Source: Litoditis marina
Taxonomy: Eukaryota; Nematoda; Chromadorea; Rhabditida; Rhabditidae
Direction: 5' to 3'
DNA: 64,000 nucleotides
Assembly (NCBI GenBank): GCA_964036275.1
Contig: OZ038434.1
Location: 34,495,279-34,559,278 of the forward strand
Of this stretch, positions 12,418-22,189 are shown piece by piece. The notes beneath the pieces were generated by a model. The model was not told the DNA's origin and did no database searches. It was given only the letters and a program-made list of their open reading frames with translations. Position 1 is the stretch's first letter. Every line of letters begins with the position of its first letter. The position numbers and the translations under genes are program-made.

Positions 12418-12920
12418 GTATACTGTTAGTCAATTGCACAGTCACGTGAAACATGTTAAACACAGCAGAACCGAGAAACGTGCAATGACAAAGTGCACGA
12501 TTCCTGGGAACATTGACTTTTTACCCCCCACCTTTTTGAATTTATATTGCGTTTGGGGAATTGTAGTTTGACCCCCCCCACCGGGGGGTGATAATTCAAT
12601 TCATCACGTGCAATGCAAAAGTTTGAGGGTGGGGGGTAAAAAGTAAACATTTCCGGTATTGAAGTTCAGCCCCCCACTCGTTGAAGTTTGACCCCCACCA
12701 TTGAAGTTCTACCCCCCGCCGACCCAGGTGGGGGGTAAATAGTAAATGTCAAAGTTGAATTTTGTCCCCCCCCTCTCCTAGATTTTCAGGTTTAAGCTTG
12801 GGTGGGGGGTTGAAGTGATACGGGGGGGGGGGGACCCTACTAAAGTGGGGGGCGATACTTCAATTTTCCCCGATTCCTCATTAGAATGTTGGGTTTACGT
12901 GACTATTCAATTGACTTCTA
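12418..12920. repeat. Family-5 MITE, split by a later insertion
   Basis: The left half (to 12505) reads AGTCAATTGCACAGTCACGTG onward. The right half (from 12871) ends TTTACGTGACTATTCAATTG. Together they match uninterrupted copies near 21800-21918, 29784-29914, 31815-31940, 46112-46243, 46500-46632 and a shorter one at 54365-54446. The outer ends are inverted repeats containing CACGTGA. Confidence 0.75.
12506..12870. mobile_element. hAT-like non-autonomous element with poly-C/poly-G tracts
   Basis: A 365-bp insertion flanked by an exact 8-bp direct repeat CGATTCCT (12498-12505 and 12871-12878). The ends are imperfect inverted repeats: GGGAACATTGAC at the left, and the inverse of the right end reads GGGAAAATTGAAG. 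Inside are many CCCCCACC/GGTGGGGG blocks that can fold back. An 8-bp duplication is typical of hAT transposons; the superfamily assignment is inference. Confidence 0.75.
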
Positions 12921-12949
12921 GTGTACGGACGCTGGTCACTGGTATTCTT

Positions 12950-13440
12950 TATTTCCATTTGACGGATTGCCAAGTGACGTGTTATCAAATGGCAATATTT
13001 CGTTTCAACTTCTCGAAAACACTTGCATTCATCAAAATGAATACATTATGTACTTGGGCGATTGGGCAGCAGAATTTACTGGATCATGCAAGGTTTTTCT
13101 TCACTTTCCCCGTTCACCCCTAGTATATATGATGTAAGTTCGGGCAGATAGTAGTGTAGTGACGCTGGTCATTGATAGTTTAGAATTTGGCGGATTGCTG
13201 CCTATTGACGTGTTATCAAATGTCATTCTATCACCGAAACGACCATAGTTTGTAGTCCGACAATAAAACTGTGTTTGCAAAGGAATTCAAGGCGGTTTAT
13301 GTATATAAAAGGCGCGCAACACACATTTAAAGTATCATTTTACCCGTATTTCATACCTTTGTTAGTAGGCATTTTAGTCAGTCAAATCAAGTTTCAACGA
13401 GTTAGGATCAAACTACAAGAAAACATGTTATTTTCTAGTC
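12950..13440. promoter_or_regulatory. Promoter-like repeated cassette (GACGTGTTATCAAAT...TATAAAAGGCGCGC)
   Basis: Two copies of GACGTGTTATCAAATGKCA occur near 12975 and 13208; the word contains TTATCA, the inverse of a GATA-factor site. About 90 bp later comes TATATAAAAGGCGCGCAACA near 13302, a TATA-box-like string. The same order recurs near 22205-22550 and 22390-22710. I see no convincing ORF after it: a 103-codon frame at 13275-13586 has no family resemblance. It may be a promoter of a short RNA, or part of a repeat. Confidence 0.4.
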
Positions 13441-13586
13441 TCAAGATCACAATGTGGAGGTCTTTTCGTAAATTAATCGCAAAGTATGTTGTTTTGAGGT
13501 TGTTTGTTGTACAGTGTAAATCATATACGAACTACAAAACTATTCATGCGTATGAGCTTTTCATTCGCGAAATAGGCTTTGTTTAA

Positions 13587-15640
13587 AAACAACATTATTT
13601 AGTTATCTCAAAGCGACACTAAAAGTAAGATCAAACAACTTAACGGTTCCCGCTTGGACTTTTTATATTTTTAATAAATTGTAAATTTCAGTAAGGTCAA
13701 ATAATCGATAAATTTCTGATTGCATTTTTTATGTTCTCAAAATTGCATAGAAACAATAGTGATATCAAACAATTGCCTCATGCCCGCCCCTTTGCCCCGG
13801 TGTAGATGTTTACTTGACGTTGATGTTTCACCGCGCTGATAAATACACGGCCAGTGGCCAGTTATAAGCAACACTTTGTGCCGAGAGCGTCACATTACTA
13901 ATTCACAAAGTTCACGTGTTAATTTTTTTTTGCAAAAGTGCGTCTGTCAATTTGAATTGAAACTTTTCTAATAAAGTTCATTAATGTGAAAATATTCGCT
14001 TGATAGACGTTTTTTGTCATAGAAACTACCATAGAAATTAGTTTTATCACAAAATTGGTAAATTTCTGAGAAAAAACTGGTTTCCATTGCAAAACATGTG
14101 ATCGCAATGTTGTCTGCTCAAAACTCGTTTTAATGTCTCCCAAACTTGAACTGAAAACAATATAACATTTCTCAAAATAAGTTCATCTAAGAGACTAAGA
14201 GTTTCTTTGTTCTTACGCGTGAACAAACTAAGTTTCAATTATTTGTCAATTAAGATCATACAACCTTTCGAACATTGCAACATTTGCTGCTCACTAATTA
14301 GTAATCTAGTACTCGGTCTGTATTCTCTCATTAGTACCTCAATAATGCGGTTCTAATAATATATTGAATCGTGTGATAGTTTTTCAAACTGCAAATTGAG
14401 ATCAGACTACAATTAGATTTTAGAACGGAAAGAACGCGTGGTGACGATTAAGCTCAAACGCATTAAGCTACAATCTATAACTCAAGTTGAAACATCAAAA
14501 GAGAGTTCAATGTGTTACAATGGATAGTTTGTATGAATGCGTTTCACCTTAATTGTCACTCACTCAAACAAATTCACACTATTCTAACCCTAGCTGCTTC
14601 GTACATTTCGCGTTTCGCGTTGAATTTTCAAGTAAAAGATAGAATTCAGACAATTCGATATATGTCCTTTTCTTACTAAAATATCCAATTCGAAGCTCTG
14701 TTTTCCGAATTTCACTATTGTCAGAGACGCAGACGATGAATTGGAGTCTATGAATATTGATTGCGCGCATTTCTCTGACTCTCGTGCCTTCTCGGCTAAC
14801 GCCGTTAGCCAAATCCGGGATTCAATGCAGCCCCCCCCCCCCTTTAATCTGAATTTTGGTCTATAGAGCACCAACTCTTATCTACTTTCTTATGTCCTAA
14901 TCTTCCTATGCTGGCGCGTTTTATTTTTCCAGAAAAGTCGATATCTTGATTTCTCGCCTCACACCTTTCTAAGCATTAACAAAGCACGATTGCACCCGCA
15001 TATGGTTTTGGTTTAGTTTTGGAACGAAAAGGAGGGGGGAATCTCATTTTGTCTCTCTGTCTGTCTGTCTGTCTCTCTCTCTTCCTCTCTCTCTTCTCTC
15101 GGTCTCGTTTCTATAAAAATACTAGAGATTGTTACTCTTGCTTAACTCCTGCTTCTAATTGTTCATGGAAACAATTCATTGTTTTCATGGTCATTCTGTT
15201 TAGTTGTCTTATTTTTTACGTGTTTTTTTTGCTTTTTTCTCCCTCCACGGACATTGTGGTTTCAACAAAATATCAATTGTTATAAAAAACCAATTTGTGA
15301 AGTTTTCCGCGAATACTCGTAAGCCAAGTAACTAATCTTTACAGTCATAGTTATCTGAATATTGAATAGTTTAAGTAGTTTAGTTATAATTTAAATATAT
15401 TTCGTTCAAATAAATGACCTTATATGAACAGTGTTCAATATTCAGATCCCCAATGTAATATTGAGGTTTACCTATATTAATCGCATGCTCGGTTCAATGT
15501 TGCATTTCTTTTCGTTCACCATGACTGTTTGATTCTGGTTGAATCCTGCTTAAACTCGTTGATTTTCATCGTTTTTGTTTCCATTGAGTATTTTTTCTAT
15601 TAATTTGAGAATGTAATGAAAGTTTTAAAGAAAGTTCTCC
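13587..15640. other. Spacer before the methyltransferase cluster
   Basis: AT-rich with no recognisable gene. It holds a MITE at 14440-14562, a C-tract at 14830-14842 and a CT/GTCT microsatellite at about 15050-15105. The last 100 bp may carry the promoter of the first methyltransferase; no specific element is recognised. Confidence 0.5.
14440..14562. repeat. MITE family G (GTGACGATTAAGCT ends)
   Basis: Left end GGTGACGATTAAGCTCAAACG, right end containing CACCTTAATTGTCACTCACTC, an inverted pair. Other copies at 23436-23645 and 59649-59812 have TIRs reading GAGTGGGCGACGATTCAGCT and GAGTTGGTGACGATTAAGCT. Confidence 0.7.
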
Positions 15641-15649
15641 AGATTTATC

Positions 15650-18600
15650 ATGTCGACCGTTAGCAAGAGCTACAGCAGCAAAGTGGATCCCGTGGGGGCC
15701 TACTGCAGTCAGGTAACTATGTGATTCATTTTGTCTACATGCTGGTATAGTTCGTTTCATTCCCACTGAGACCTATTGGCATCGTGCCAAGATTTTTGGA
15801 AGACTACTCAGACAATTCCCAGCCAATTGGCCAGCCACTTTTTTATTGGCTGAACGAGAGAGTGTGCAGGTCCGAGAGACGCAGACTGTCTTAGCCTGTC
15901 TGCGCGTCATTGACCTGCATGGTCTCTCGTTTTTGTAGCTGGCCAATTGCAGAAAATTGGCGCTAATCGTTCTGAGTACTCAGACAATTCCCAGCCAATT
16001 AGCCAGCCATTTTTTCATTGGCTGAGCGAGAGAGTGTGCAGGTCAGAGAGACCCAGATGTCTGCGGCCTCATTGACCTGCACACTCTCTCGCTTTTGTAG
16101 CTGGCCAATCGAAGAAAATTGGCGTCAATCGTTCTGAGTATTTCTTAGAGCAAACGTGAACGTTCTAGAGAGGCATGCTGCCAAGTCTCAGTAGGAATGA
16201 CCAGAACTATAGATAGCTTGTTGCATGAGGTTCAAAAAACTGTGTCTTTGCCCTTTTTTTCTATAACATACATTAGGAAGTGAGCACATATTGAATCGAT
16301 AAAAATTTTCTGCTCTCTCACACACTTTTCCGATGTGTTTCAGAAACTGCTGCTCATTAATATACATGACATTGTTTACATTAAAATAAATAATTAAAAT
16401 TTGTTTACGGCCCATTTGATCCGTTTGTCGCTTCATTCTAATTGTACATAACGACACACATGATCGATATGAACCGTAGAAGAACGAAGCGAGTAGCTTT
16501 TAAATATTGTTTGTCTAATATTGGTCAAAAAGGGAATTGGTAACCATTCAAAATATTTTGGCTTCAATAATTTTTCATTGCTCTGTTTTCCTTCTTTGAT
16601 GAGCGAGTGCCACATTTATTGAATGTAGATGAATAGATAAAAAAAATACAATTTTCCAGCTGACCGTAAAGCAGCACCCTCTCCAAAAGGAGCTGCAGGA
16701 GAACACCCTCAGAGATGCCGAGATGGCTCGCATGCTAGGCGCACCGGAGGTCGGTTTGCTTTTGATATAGAATAGAATAGAATAGAATAGAACAGATTTA
16801 TTCAACATGTGACTTTCCACATTTTGAAATGTGGCACTCCAATTGTTGGATAAAAGAAGGAAAACATAGATGGAAAGAATGGTATCCCTGTTACGCGCTT
16901 GTAGTTAAAGATGGATGCATTTAGCAGTGTAGTACGATTGAACGGTGATTGTACCTGTTTTTGTAGTGACGTAATTATTATGAAAAAAAAATAGATATAA
17001 AAAAAGATATAAAACATTTGAGCTTCAATCTAGAACTGTGAAAACGCTGGCAGCTTAACATACCGGAGCAGATGCACGCCTAAATACTGGTGTCGAATTA
17101 GCCTGCTTCTCCTTCTGAATTTCAAACAGTACAGGCGACATCTGGCTGACCCCGATATTTTAAGTTTCAAAATTGGCGAGTCCGGTATTTTAAGGTGCAG
17201 CGGTTTTTCAGAGAAAGAGAAAAGGTGAAATCAAATTTAACCTCCATTTTTCAAATGCCAAAATGGCACGCATGTTGGCGCTCCCGAGGTGAGTTTCTCG
17301 AATCGGTTGAGGTGATCCAGTGGCTGTAGTCACTAAGCGCAAGTAGGCGGATAACTTATACTCCGTTCCACCAGTCGGTGACCTTCTACAGTAATCTTTC
17401 GAATATTCAAGGCAATTTATTTAATCAACAAACAGACTTTTAGCTTCACTGTTTTCTGTGCCTGTAGTAACCACTGTATAGAACAAAATCACAAAGTTCA
17501 AACTATTTATAATACCTACAAGATATGAATAATGTACTTGAAAGATTTACAATCTTACTGTAGAGGGCTATTGTTGCGTGAAACAGACTTTTTTCTCTCC
17601 ATTTACTCCATTGGAGTGCCACATACTATGTGGAAGTCACGTGTTAAATCACGAATAAATCTATTCTATTATACACAAACCGTATTTACTAACTCAAACT
17701 GCGCTATTTGAACGCTTTTTCTCAAGCGACGGCTCGTCCGCAGATTAGTTTTTGATCACAATATTGCGGACTTTCAAAAGTGATTTTATGCCATTATCTC
17801 ATAGTCTCATGTTTTGTCATCATTTATGCAAATTTGCTCGATCTCTACCGTAACTCTTGGTACCGTCCTGGGACAGTACCGGCACATGGAACGTCCCGTC
17901 CCGTTCTTGTACATGGGACGAGCGACTGCTAAATTGAGGGGATTTATCCGGTCATATTCACCCGAGGAGTGGGAGGTCAAATCGCCGCTATTTCAGCATA
18001 TTGCAGTTTTGGAACTATTTTTTTGGCGTTCTAGATGAAGTAAGAGATTTTTTTGCTTATATTTCTACATAAACATAGTTTCCAATGCTCATAATACAAA
18101 ATATTTACTTTGTTCCAGGTTCTGACCTTCGGTTCCAACCTGATCCAGCTGACGGGCGGAAAGAAGTGTCTGGACGTGGGAACATTTACCGGGGCCTCGG
18201 CCCTCGCCTGGGCCCTTGCTATGGGAGACGGGGGGAAGGTAGGAAGTTATTGATTATCTGCTTTTGGTGTAATTTTTAATTCTATACTCGAGTAGCGCAC
18301 AGCAAACTGCCGATTTATATCAAAGTTTTGCACCATACGAAAAAACTACCTACACTTATATGTACATTTATATGGTTTTGTTTCTGATCGTTATTCTGAC
18401 CCCTCTCTAATGTCTCTGATTTCTCTGTGCTAGATCGAATTTAGTCGGAGCTAAATCGTCTAAACCTCAGGGCGGATTCGATCTGAGTACGTGTGCTAGA
18501 AGATCCCGGCACCTTCATCTCATCCTGCGACTCTCGCTCTTCCTTACTATTTCTCGTCTCTTACATCCGGGATGTAAGAGCAGAAAAATTGCGTATGTTT

Positions 18601-21401
18601 GAGGAGACGCAGGACGGGATGAATGGGCCGGGATCCTCTAGCATGCGTAAAGTCGTCGCCAACGGAAAGGCGGGAGGGTACTGTATATCTCACTTCCGCT
18701 GTGTACGCACATCTGTCCTCGATTCCAAAGTTTTCCGGTCATGTGCTCTAATAGCGCAGCGGTTAGCGCAGCGGTTAGCACACTGTTACGCTACGATACT
18801 TTCGCTCGCAGGTTCGATTCCGGCAAGAGACGGAAATAAATTCGGCACTCACTATAGTCTGTGCTCACGTGTATGCTCACAGGTATACTCGCTGGACGTG
18901 AGTCTGAAGAACTACAAACAGCACGGTCTGCCAGTTCTCTCCAAATGTCCGGCGACTTTGGCGAAAATCGAAGCAATCGAAGCGCCGGCTCTCGAAACGT
19001 TGGGTCGGTTGTAGCGAAAACTCATTCAAAAATGTATATTAAAGTCAATTTAATATAAATTGAAGGCACATTAGAAATACATTCAGTTGATATTGTTATG
19101 AACGATTTGTAGAGATTGGGCGAATCTTAGTGGTAGCTTTGGCGCTATAGTTTCAGTTTTATTCCGTCAATTTTCGGTCTGAACTCGAAAATCATGGTGT
19201 GTAATGAGTTCAATCTACACATTTATGTGCCGTTAAACATTTGTTTATCACCATTATAATATATAATATATTACAGATAAGTTGATCGCTGATGGACAGG
19301 CCGGCACTTTTGACTTCGCTTTTATTGACGCTGATAAGGTTGGTTCAATGAAGTGAAAAGTTTATGAAAAAAACAAGAGCTTCTAGTTTAGATATACAAG
19401 TCATCCAGTGTTGTCGAAAGTAGACTGCAAACTGGGCTCCAGAAACACTTCAAAAAATTATATTCGACTTGATTTGTTCGAAATTCGGAAACTGAAGATG
19501 TTGAAATCAATTGACAACCCCAGTTGGCGAACATCTAGATGTTTTGGCAACTTTCGAAACGATATAAGGTTTTTCATAGAGATTCTTAAAGTAGGCCGAT
19601 AGTGTACACCAATCCTGGCGCATCGGTCTTCTGAACTGCAAAATGAAAAACGTTTTGCAGTTTGAAGGACTGAAGAGTTGGGATTGTTACAGATAATAAC
19701 TCCTTCTTCAATCCTAATTTTTGTGTTGAATAATCGATAAATTACGGATTATGTTTTCAGCTCAACTACCCGAACTACTACGAGCGAGCAGTGACGCTGT
19801 TGCGCAGCGGCGGAGTCATCATGATCGATAATGTCAGTTTTCCTGCTAACGGTTTTTCACTGGTGATGACTCTATAACTTCTATAAAGATAATACCAAAT
19901 ATGCACTTTACGCGCAAGAATCTGTCCCTTTTCGAGTATAGGATTTGTCAAACCGTTGTGGACACCGTATCATCGATTCTGTAGGGGGACGGGGTTTGGC
20001 AAGGAGCCAGCCCGTCTGAGTATCATTGATCTACACACTCTCTCAACAGCTGGCAACTAATCAAGACCGCTCGTCTCGCATCGCTCAATCAATCGAACCG
20101 TCTGCTGTCTTTATGGGGAAAATGGCGACTAGATTCTACCATTTTTTTCGTTTTGACTCTAACAGGATGATTGATTGACTTGTGAAACAGGTTTATTTAC
20201 TTGTGAAATTAATATCGGACATTCTTGAGTACCAGTTTAGAAAAATTCGACAAGAACTACGTTATCTTGAGAAAGATGAAGTCACCATTTTTTTCCATAA
20301 GGACGTAGAGGGTTTTTATCGAGTGATCCGGGGCGAGCGGTCGTTGATTACTTGCAGCAGCAGTTGAGAGAGTGTGTAGATCAATGATACGCAGAGGTTC
20401 TGGCCGCTGGCCGAACCACGCCCCCTACCGAACAAACAGTACGCTCCACAGCGGTTCAACGAAGCCTATAAAAACGTGTCCCGTCAGGTTATATAACCTT
20501 GAAGAGGGTGTTTAGGATTTGTCAAACCGTTGTGGACAGCGTCCTGTAATTTTGGTAGGGGGCGTGGTTTGGCGAGGAACCAACCAGTCTGCGTATTATT
20601 GATCTACACACTCTCCAACCGCTCGCTCCCCATAGCTCGATCAATCGAACTCTCTGCTGTCTTTATGGCGAAAATGGCGACTATAGTCGTTGCCAACGGA
20701 AAGGCGCGAGGGTACTGTATATCTCACTTTTCGCTGTGTACGCCCACATGTTCACGATTCCAAAGCTTGCCGAATGTGAGCATTAATCGCGCAGTGGTTA
20801 GCGCCCTGCTACGAATATTTCGCTCGAAGGTTCGATTCCGGCGAGAGACAAATGTTCATAAATTTCGCACCTACTATATATATGTTTTGCAGGCCCTGTG
20901 GAGTGGTCGCGTGACCAACTACGATGCCGCCGACACCGCCACCGCCTGTATCGACAAGACGAATCGACAGGTAGTCTCACTATTGGTTCTTATGTTAGTT
21001 TTCATCTAAAAACACGGTTTTCTCCATTTAATCAACCAAGACAGCAAACTATCTCTGGTGGAGCAAGTGGTTTGGTCGTTGCGCTGAAATGAGCCCAACT
21101 TTCTGCCGTGAATGAAATTCACGTAAGAAAGCTGCTGCATGCAGAAGTTCTTCTCATTAGACGCGTTGCGTGTCGCGCGGCATTGTCATGGGAATGTCAC
21201 GTGGACTGATCAAACTAATATACGAGTTATTTGTTCTCTCTGATCTCAATACAGTTAAAAGCAGCCCGAAACAAAATCTTTGCTGAAGTTGTCTCCTTCG
21301 AGTAGTTTTTCATTTTCTAAATTCAGATTTTCGCCGACGATCGCACGAACAGCCAGTTGGTCAACTGTGGAGACGGTCTCCATATCGCCTTCAAGAAATG
21401 A
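15650..21401 (+). CDS. COMT-like SAM-dependent O-methyltransferase, copy 1
   Basis: Small Methyltransf_3-type enzyme of the nematode comt family, expected to move a methyl group from S-adenosylmethionine to a hydroxyl of a small catechol-like substrate in the cytosol. Exons: 15650-15712, 16660-16749, 18119-18238, 18883-19003, 19277-19338, 19761-19832, 20893-20970, 21327-21401; 226 residues, complete. Seen: SAM motif LDVGTFTGAS (69-78), FIDADK (147-152) and Asp175-Asn176 in GGVIMIDN, the expected metal/catechol site; LHIAFKK at the C-terminus. The ATG follows a TTCTCCAG site by ten bases (possible trans-splicing). Most introns carry MITEs, and intron 6 holds three family-D copies plus a tRNA-like element. 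First of three tandem paralogues and the most diverged of them. The exact substrate cannot be told. Confidence 0.92.
15746..16211. repeat. MITE family B copy with an internal tandem hairpin
   Basis: Outer ends TATAGTTCGTTTCATTCCCA and GGAATGACCAGAACTATA. Inside are two tandem about 170-bp hairpin units (about 15803-15977 and 15978-16140), each with GAGAGAGTGTGCAGGTC opposite its inverse and CAATTCCCAGCCAATT at the edge. A related unit lies at about 51440-51540 and a weaker one near 49175-49290. Confidence 0.75.
16764..16850 (-). repeat. Family-6 repeat with TAGAA pentamer run
   Basis: Five to six TAGAA units (16764-16793) lead into CATGTGACTTTCCACATTTT and GTGGCACTCCAATTG, the inverse of the family-6 repeat at 17598-17682. 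It starts within 20 bp of exon 2 of copy 1. Confidence 0.65.
17254..17288 (+). pseudogene. Remnant of a duplicated comt exon 2
   Basis: A 35-bp stretch in intron 2 of copy 1 resembles the end of exon 2 (GCC GAG ATG GCT CGC ATG CTA GGC GCA CCG GAG) and is followed by a GTGAGT donor. The frame is shifted by one lost base and the upstream part of the exon is not recognisable. Probably a decayed partial duplication. Confidence 0.5.
17355..17592 (+). repeat. MITE family A copy (diverged)
   Basis: Contains TCCGTTCCACCAG, CTACAGTAATC and, near the other end, CTTACTGTAGAGGG and GTGAAACAGAC, in the order expected for family A. In intron 2 of copy 1. Confidence 0.6.
17598..17682 (+). repeat. Family-6 repeat
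   Basis: Reads CTCCATTTACTCCATTGGAG, then a CCACATACTATGTGG palindrome and GTCACGTG, and ends in TCTATTCTATT. Almost identical to the copy at 61690-61772, so this subfamily moved recently. Confidence 0.7.
18473..18648. repeat. Hairpin MITE family E
   Basis: A palindromic element beginning near GATCTGAGTACGTGTGCTAG, with central TTACATCC...GGATGTAA arms and GAGACGCAGGACGGGATGA matching the inverse of the left arm. Second copy at 26423-26604. It directly abuts the tRNA-like element at 18650. Confidence 0.7.
18650..18856 (+). repeat. tRNA-like (pol III promoter) interspersed element
   Basis: Starts AGTCGTCGCCAACGGAAAGG and ends GGCACTCACTATA. Inside are an A-box-like TAGCGCAGCGGTTAGC (partly duplicated here) and a B-box GGTTCGATTCC followed by GGCAAGAGAC. 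One of seven copies in the window. It ends 26 bp before exon 4 of comt copy 1. The reading frame across it is a shadow of the repeat. Confidence 0.85.
19590..19716. repeat. Hairpin MITE family C (diverged)
   Basis: AGTAGGCCGATAGTGTACACC pairs imperfectly with the TTGTTACAGATAATAACTCC side around a TTTTGCAGTTTGAAGGACTG loop. In intron 5 of comt copy 1. Confidence 0.6.
19937..20132 (+). repeat. MITE family D
   Basis: Runs from TATAGGATTTGTCAAACCG to AAAATGGCGACTAG, with ATTGATCTACACACTCTC and GTCTGCTGTCTTTATGG inside. Other copies are at 20270-20474 (inverse), 20512-20696, 25414-25610 (inverse) and 43306-43501 (inverse); partial at 59042-59130. Confidence 0.75.
20270..20474 (-). repeat. MITE family D, inverse copy
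   Basis: Contains GAGCGGTCGTTGATTACTTG, GAGAGAGTGTGTAGATCAATG and ACCACGCCCC in reverse orientation to 19937-20132. The end is diverged (AAGCCTATA). Confidence 0.65.
20512..20696 (+). repeat. MITE family D, third copy in intron 6
   Basis: TTAGGATTTGTCAAACCG to AATGGCGACTATA. Its terminal TATA is shared with the start of the tRNA-like element that follows. Confidence 0.75.
20692..20878 (+). repeat. tRNA-like interspersed element abutting exon 7
   Basis: TATAGTCGTTGCCAACGG to CGCACCTACTATA, with A-box-like GCGCAGTGGTTAGCG and B-box GGTTCGATTCC. Only 14 bp separate it from exon 7 of comt copy 1 (starts 20893), so the polypyrimidine/acceptor region lies directly against the element. Confidence 0.85.
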
Positions 21402-21799
21402 ATAACTTTTAGATATTCTATTGTTTAAAAGTTTTGATTTTTGAAAGTACAACATCTAATATAATATTTTTTTTTAGAAATCATGAACTCGAAATATGAC
21501 TGATAGTTGTTTCATTTTTCACTAAATATAATTGTTGCCTGAAACATGATGAAATTGTGCCATGGTGCACTTTACTACACAGGTTTGGGAATTGTTTTGC
21601 GTTAAACAGGAAGAACGTAACCATACACTTTACCGGCACAATTAACCTCCAAACTCAAACTGTGAATATTACACGTACACTTTCATGTTACATTCATTCC
21701 ATTTTAACTCCTTTTCGTCAGATTCACTTGAATCGTCGTCGTGGTCTCTCTCGGGAACTGCAGTTATAGCTGAGGCTTTCTTCAGAACATCTGCAAAAT

Positions 21800-21918
21800 A
21801 TACTGATAGTCAATCGCCCAGTCACGTGAAACATGTTGAACACAGCAGAACTCAGAAACGTGCAATAACAAAGTGCACGATTTCTCATCAGAATGGTCTT
21901 ATAACGTAACTATTCATT
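21800..21918 (+). repeat. Family-5 MITE
   Basis: AGTCAATCGCCCAGTCACGTG, then ACAGCAGAACTCAGAAACGTG, ending near CGTAACTATTCATTG. Uninterrupted relative of 12418-12920. Confidence 0.7.
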
Positions 21919-22189
21919 GTACATACTTTTTGTACAGAGCATACTTTGCATGATTTCCGGTCGTTTTTGGTTTTACTCTTATTTTTGTCTGTAATTGAGT
22001 CCTGTTGAAACAAAGTCTAAGTGATTGTCGTTCATTATCGTCAAAACTCACCACCCAAGACAGAATAGCAGTTTTTTTTCTTGATAGTGGAAAACTTTGA
22101 AGAATAAACGACATAAAATGCTCATTTTCTACATTCACCAGTGATTTAGTAGTTAAATGACGCTGATAATTGGTAATATGTTTAGAATT

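Noticed and set aside
13275..13586. 103-codon frame after a TATA-like word
   Set aside because: No family resemblance; it runs through AT-rich sequence and is not shared with the matching cassettes near 22.5 kb.
18493..19014. A 173-codon frame that includes comt exon 4
   Set aside because: Only 18883-19003 is exon; the rest is read through a hairpin MITE and a tRNA-like element.
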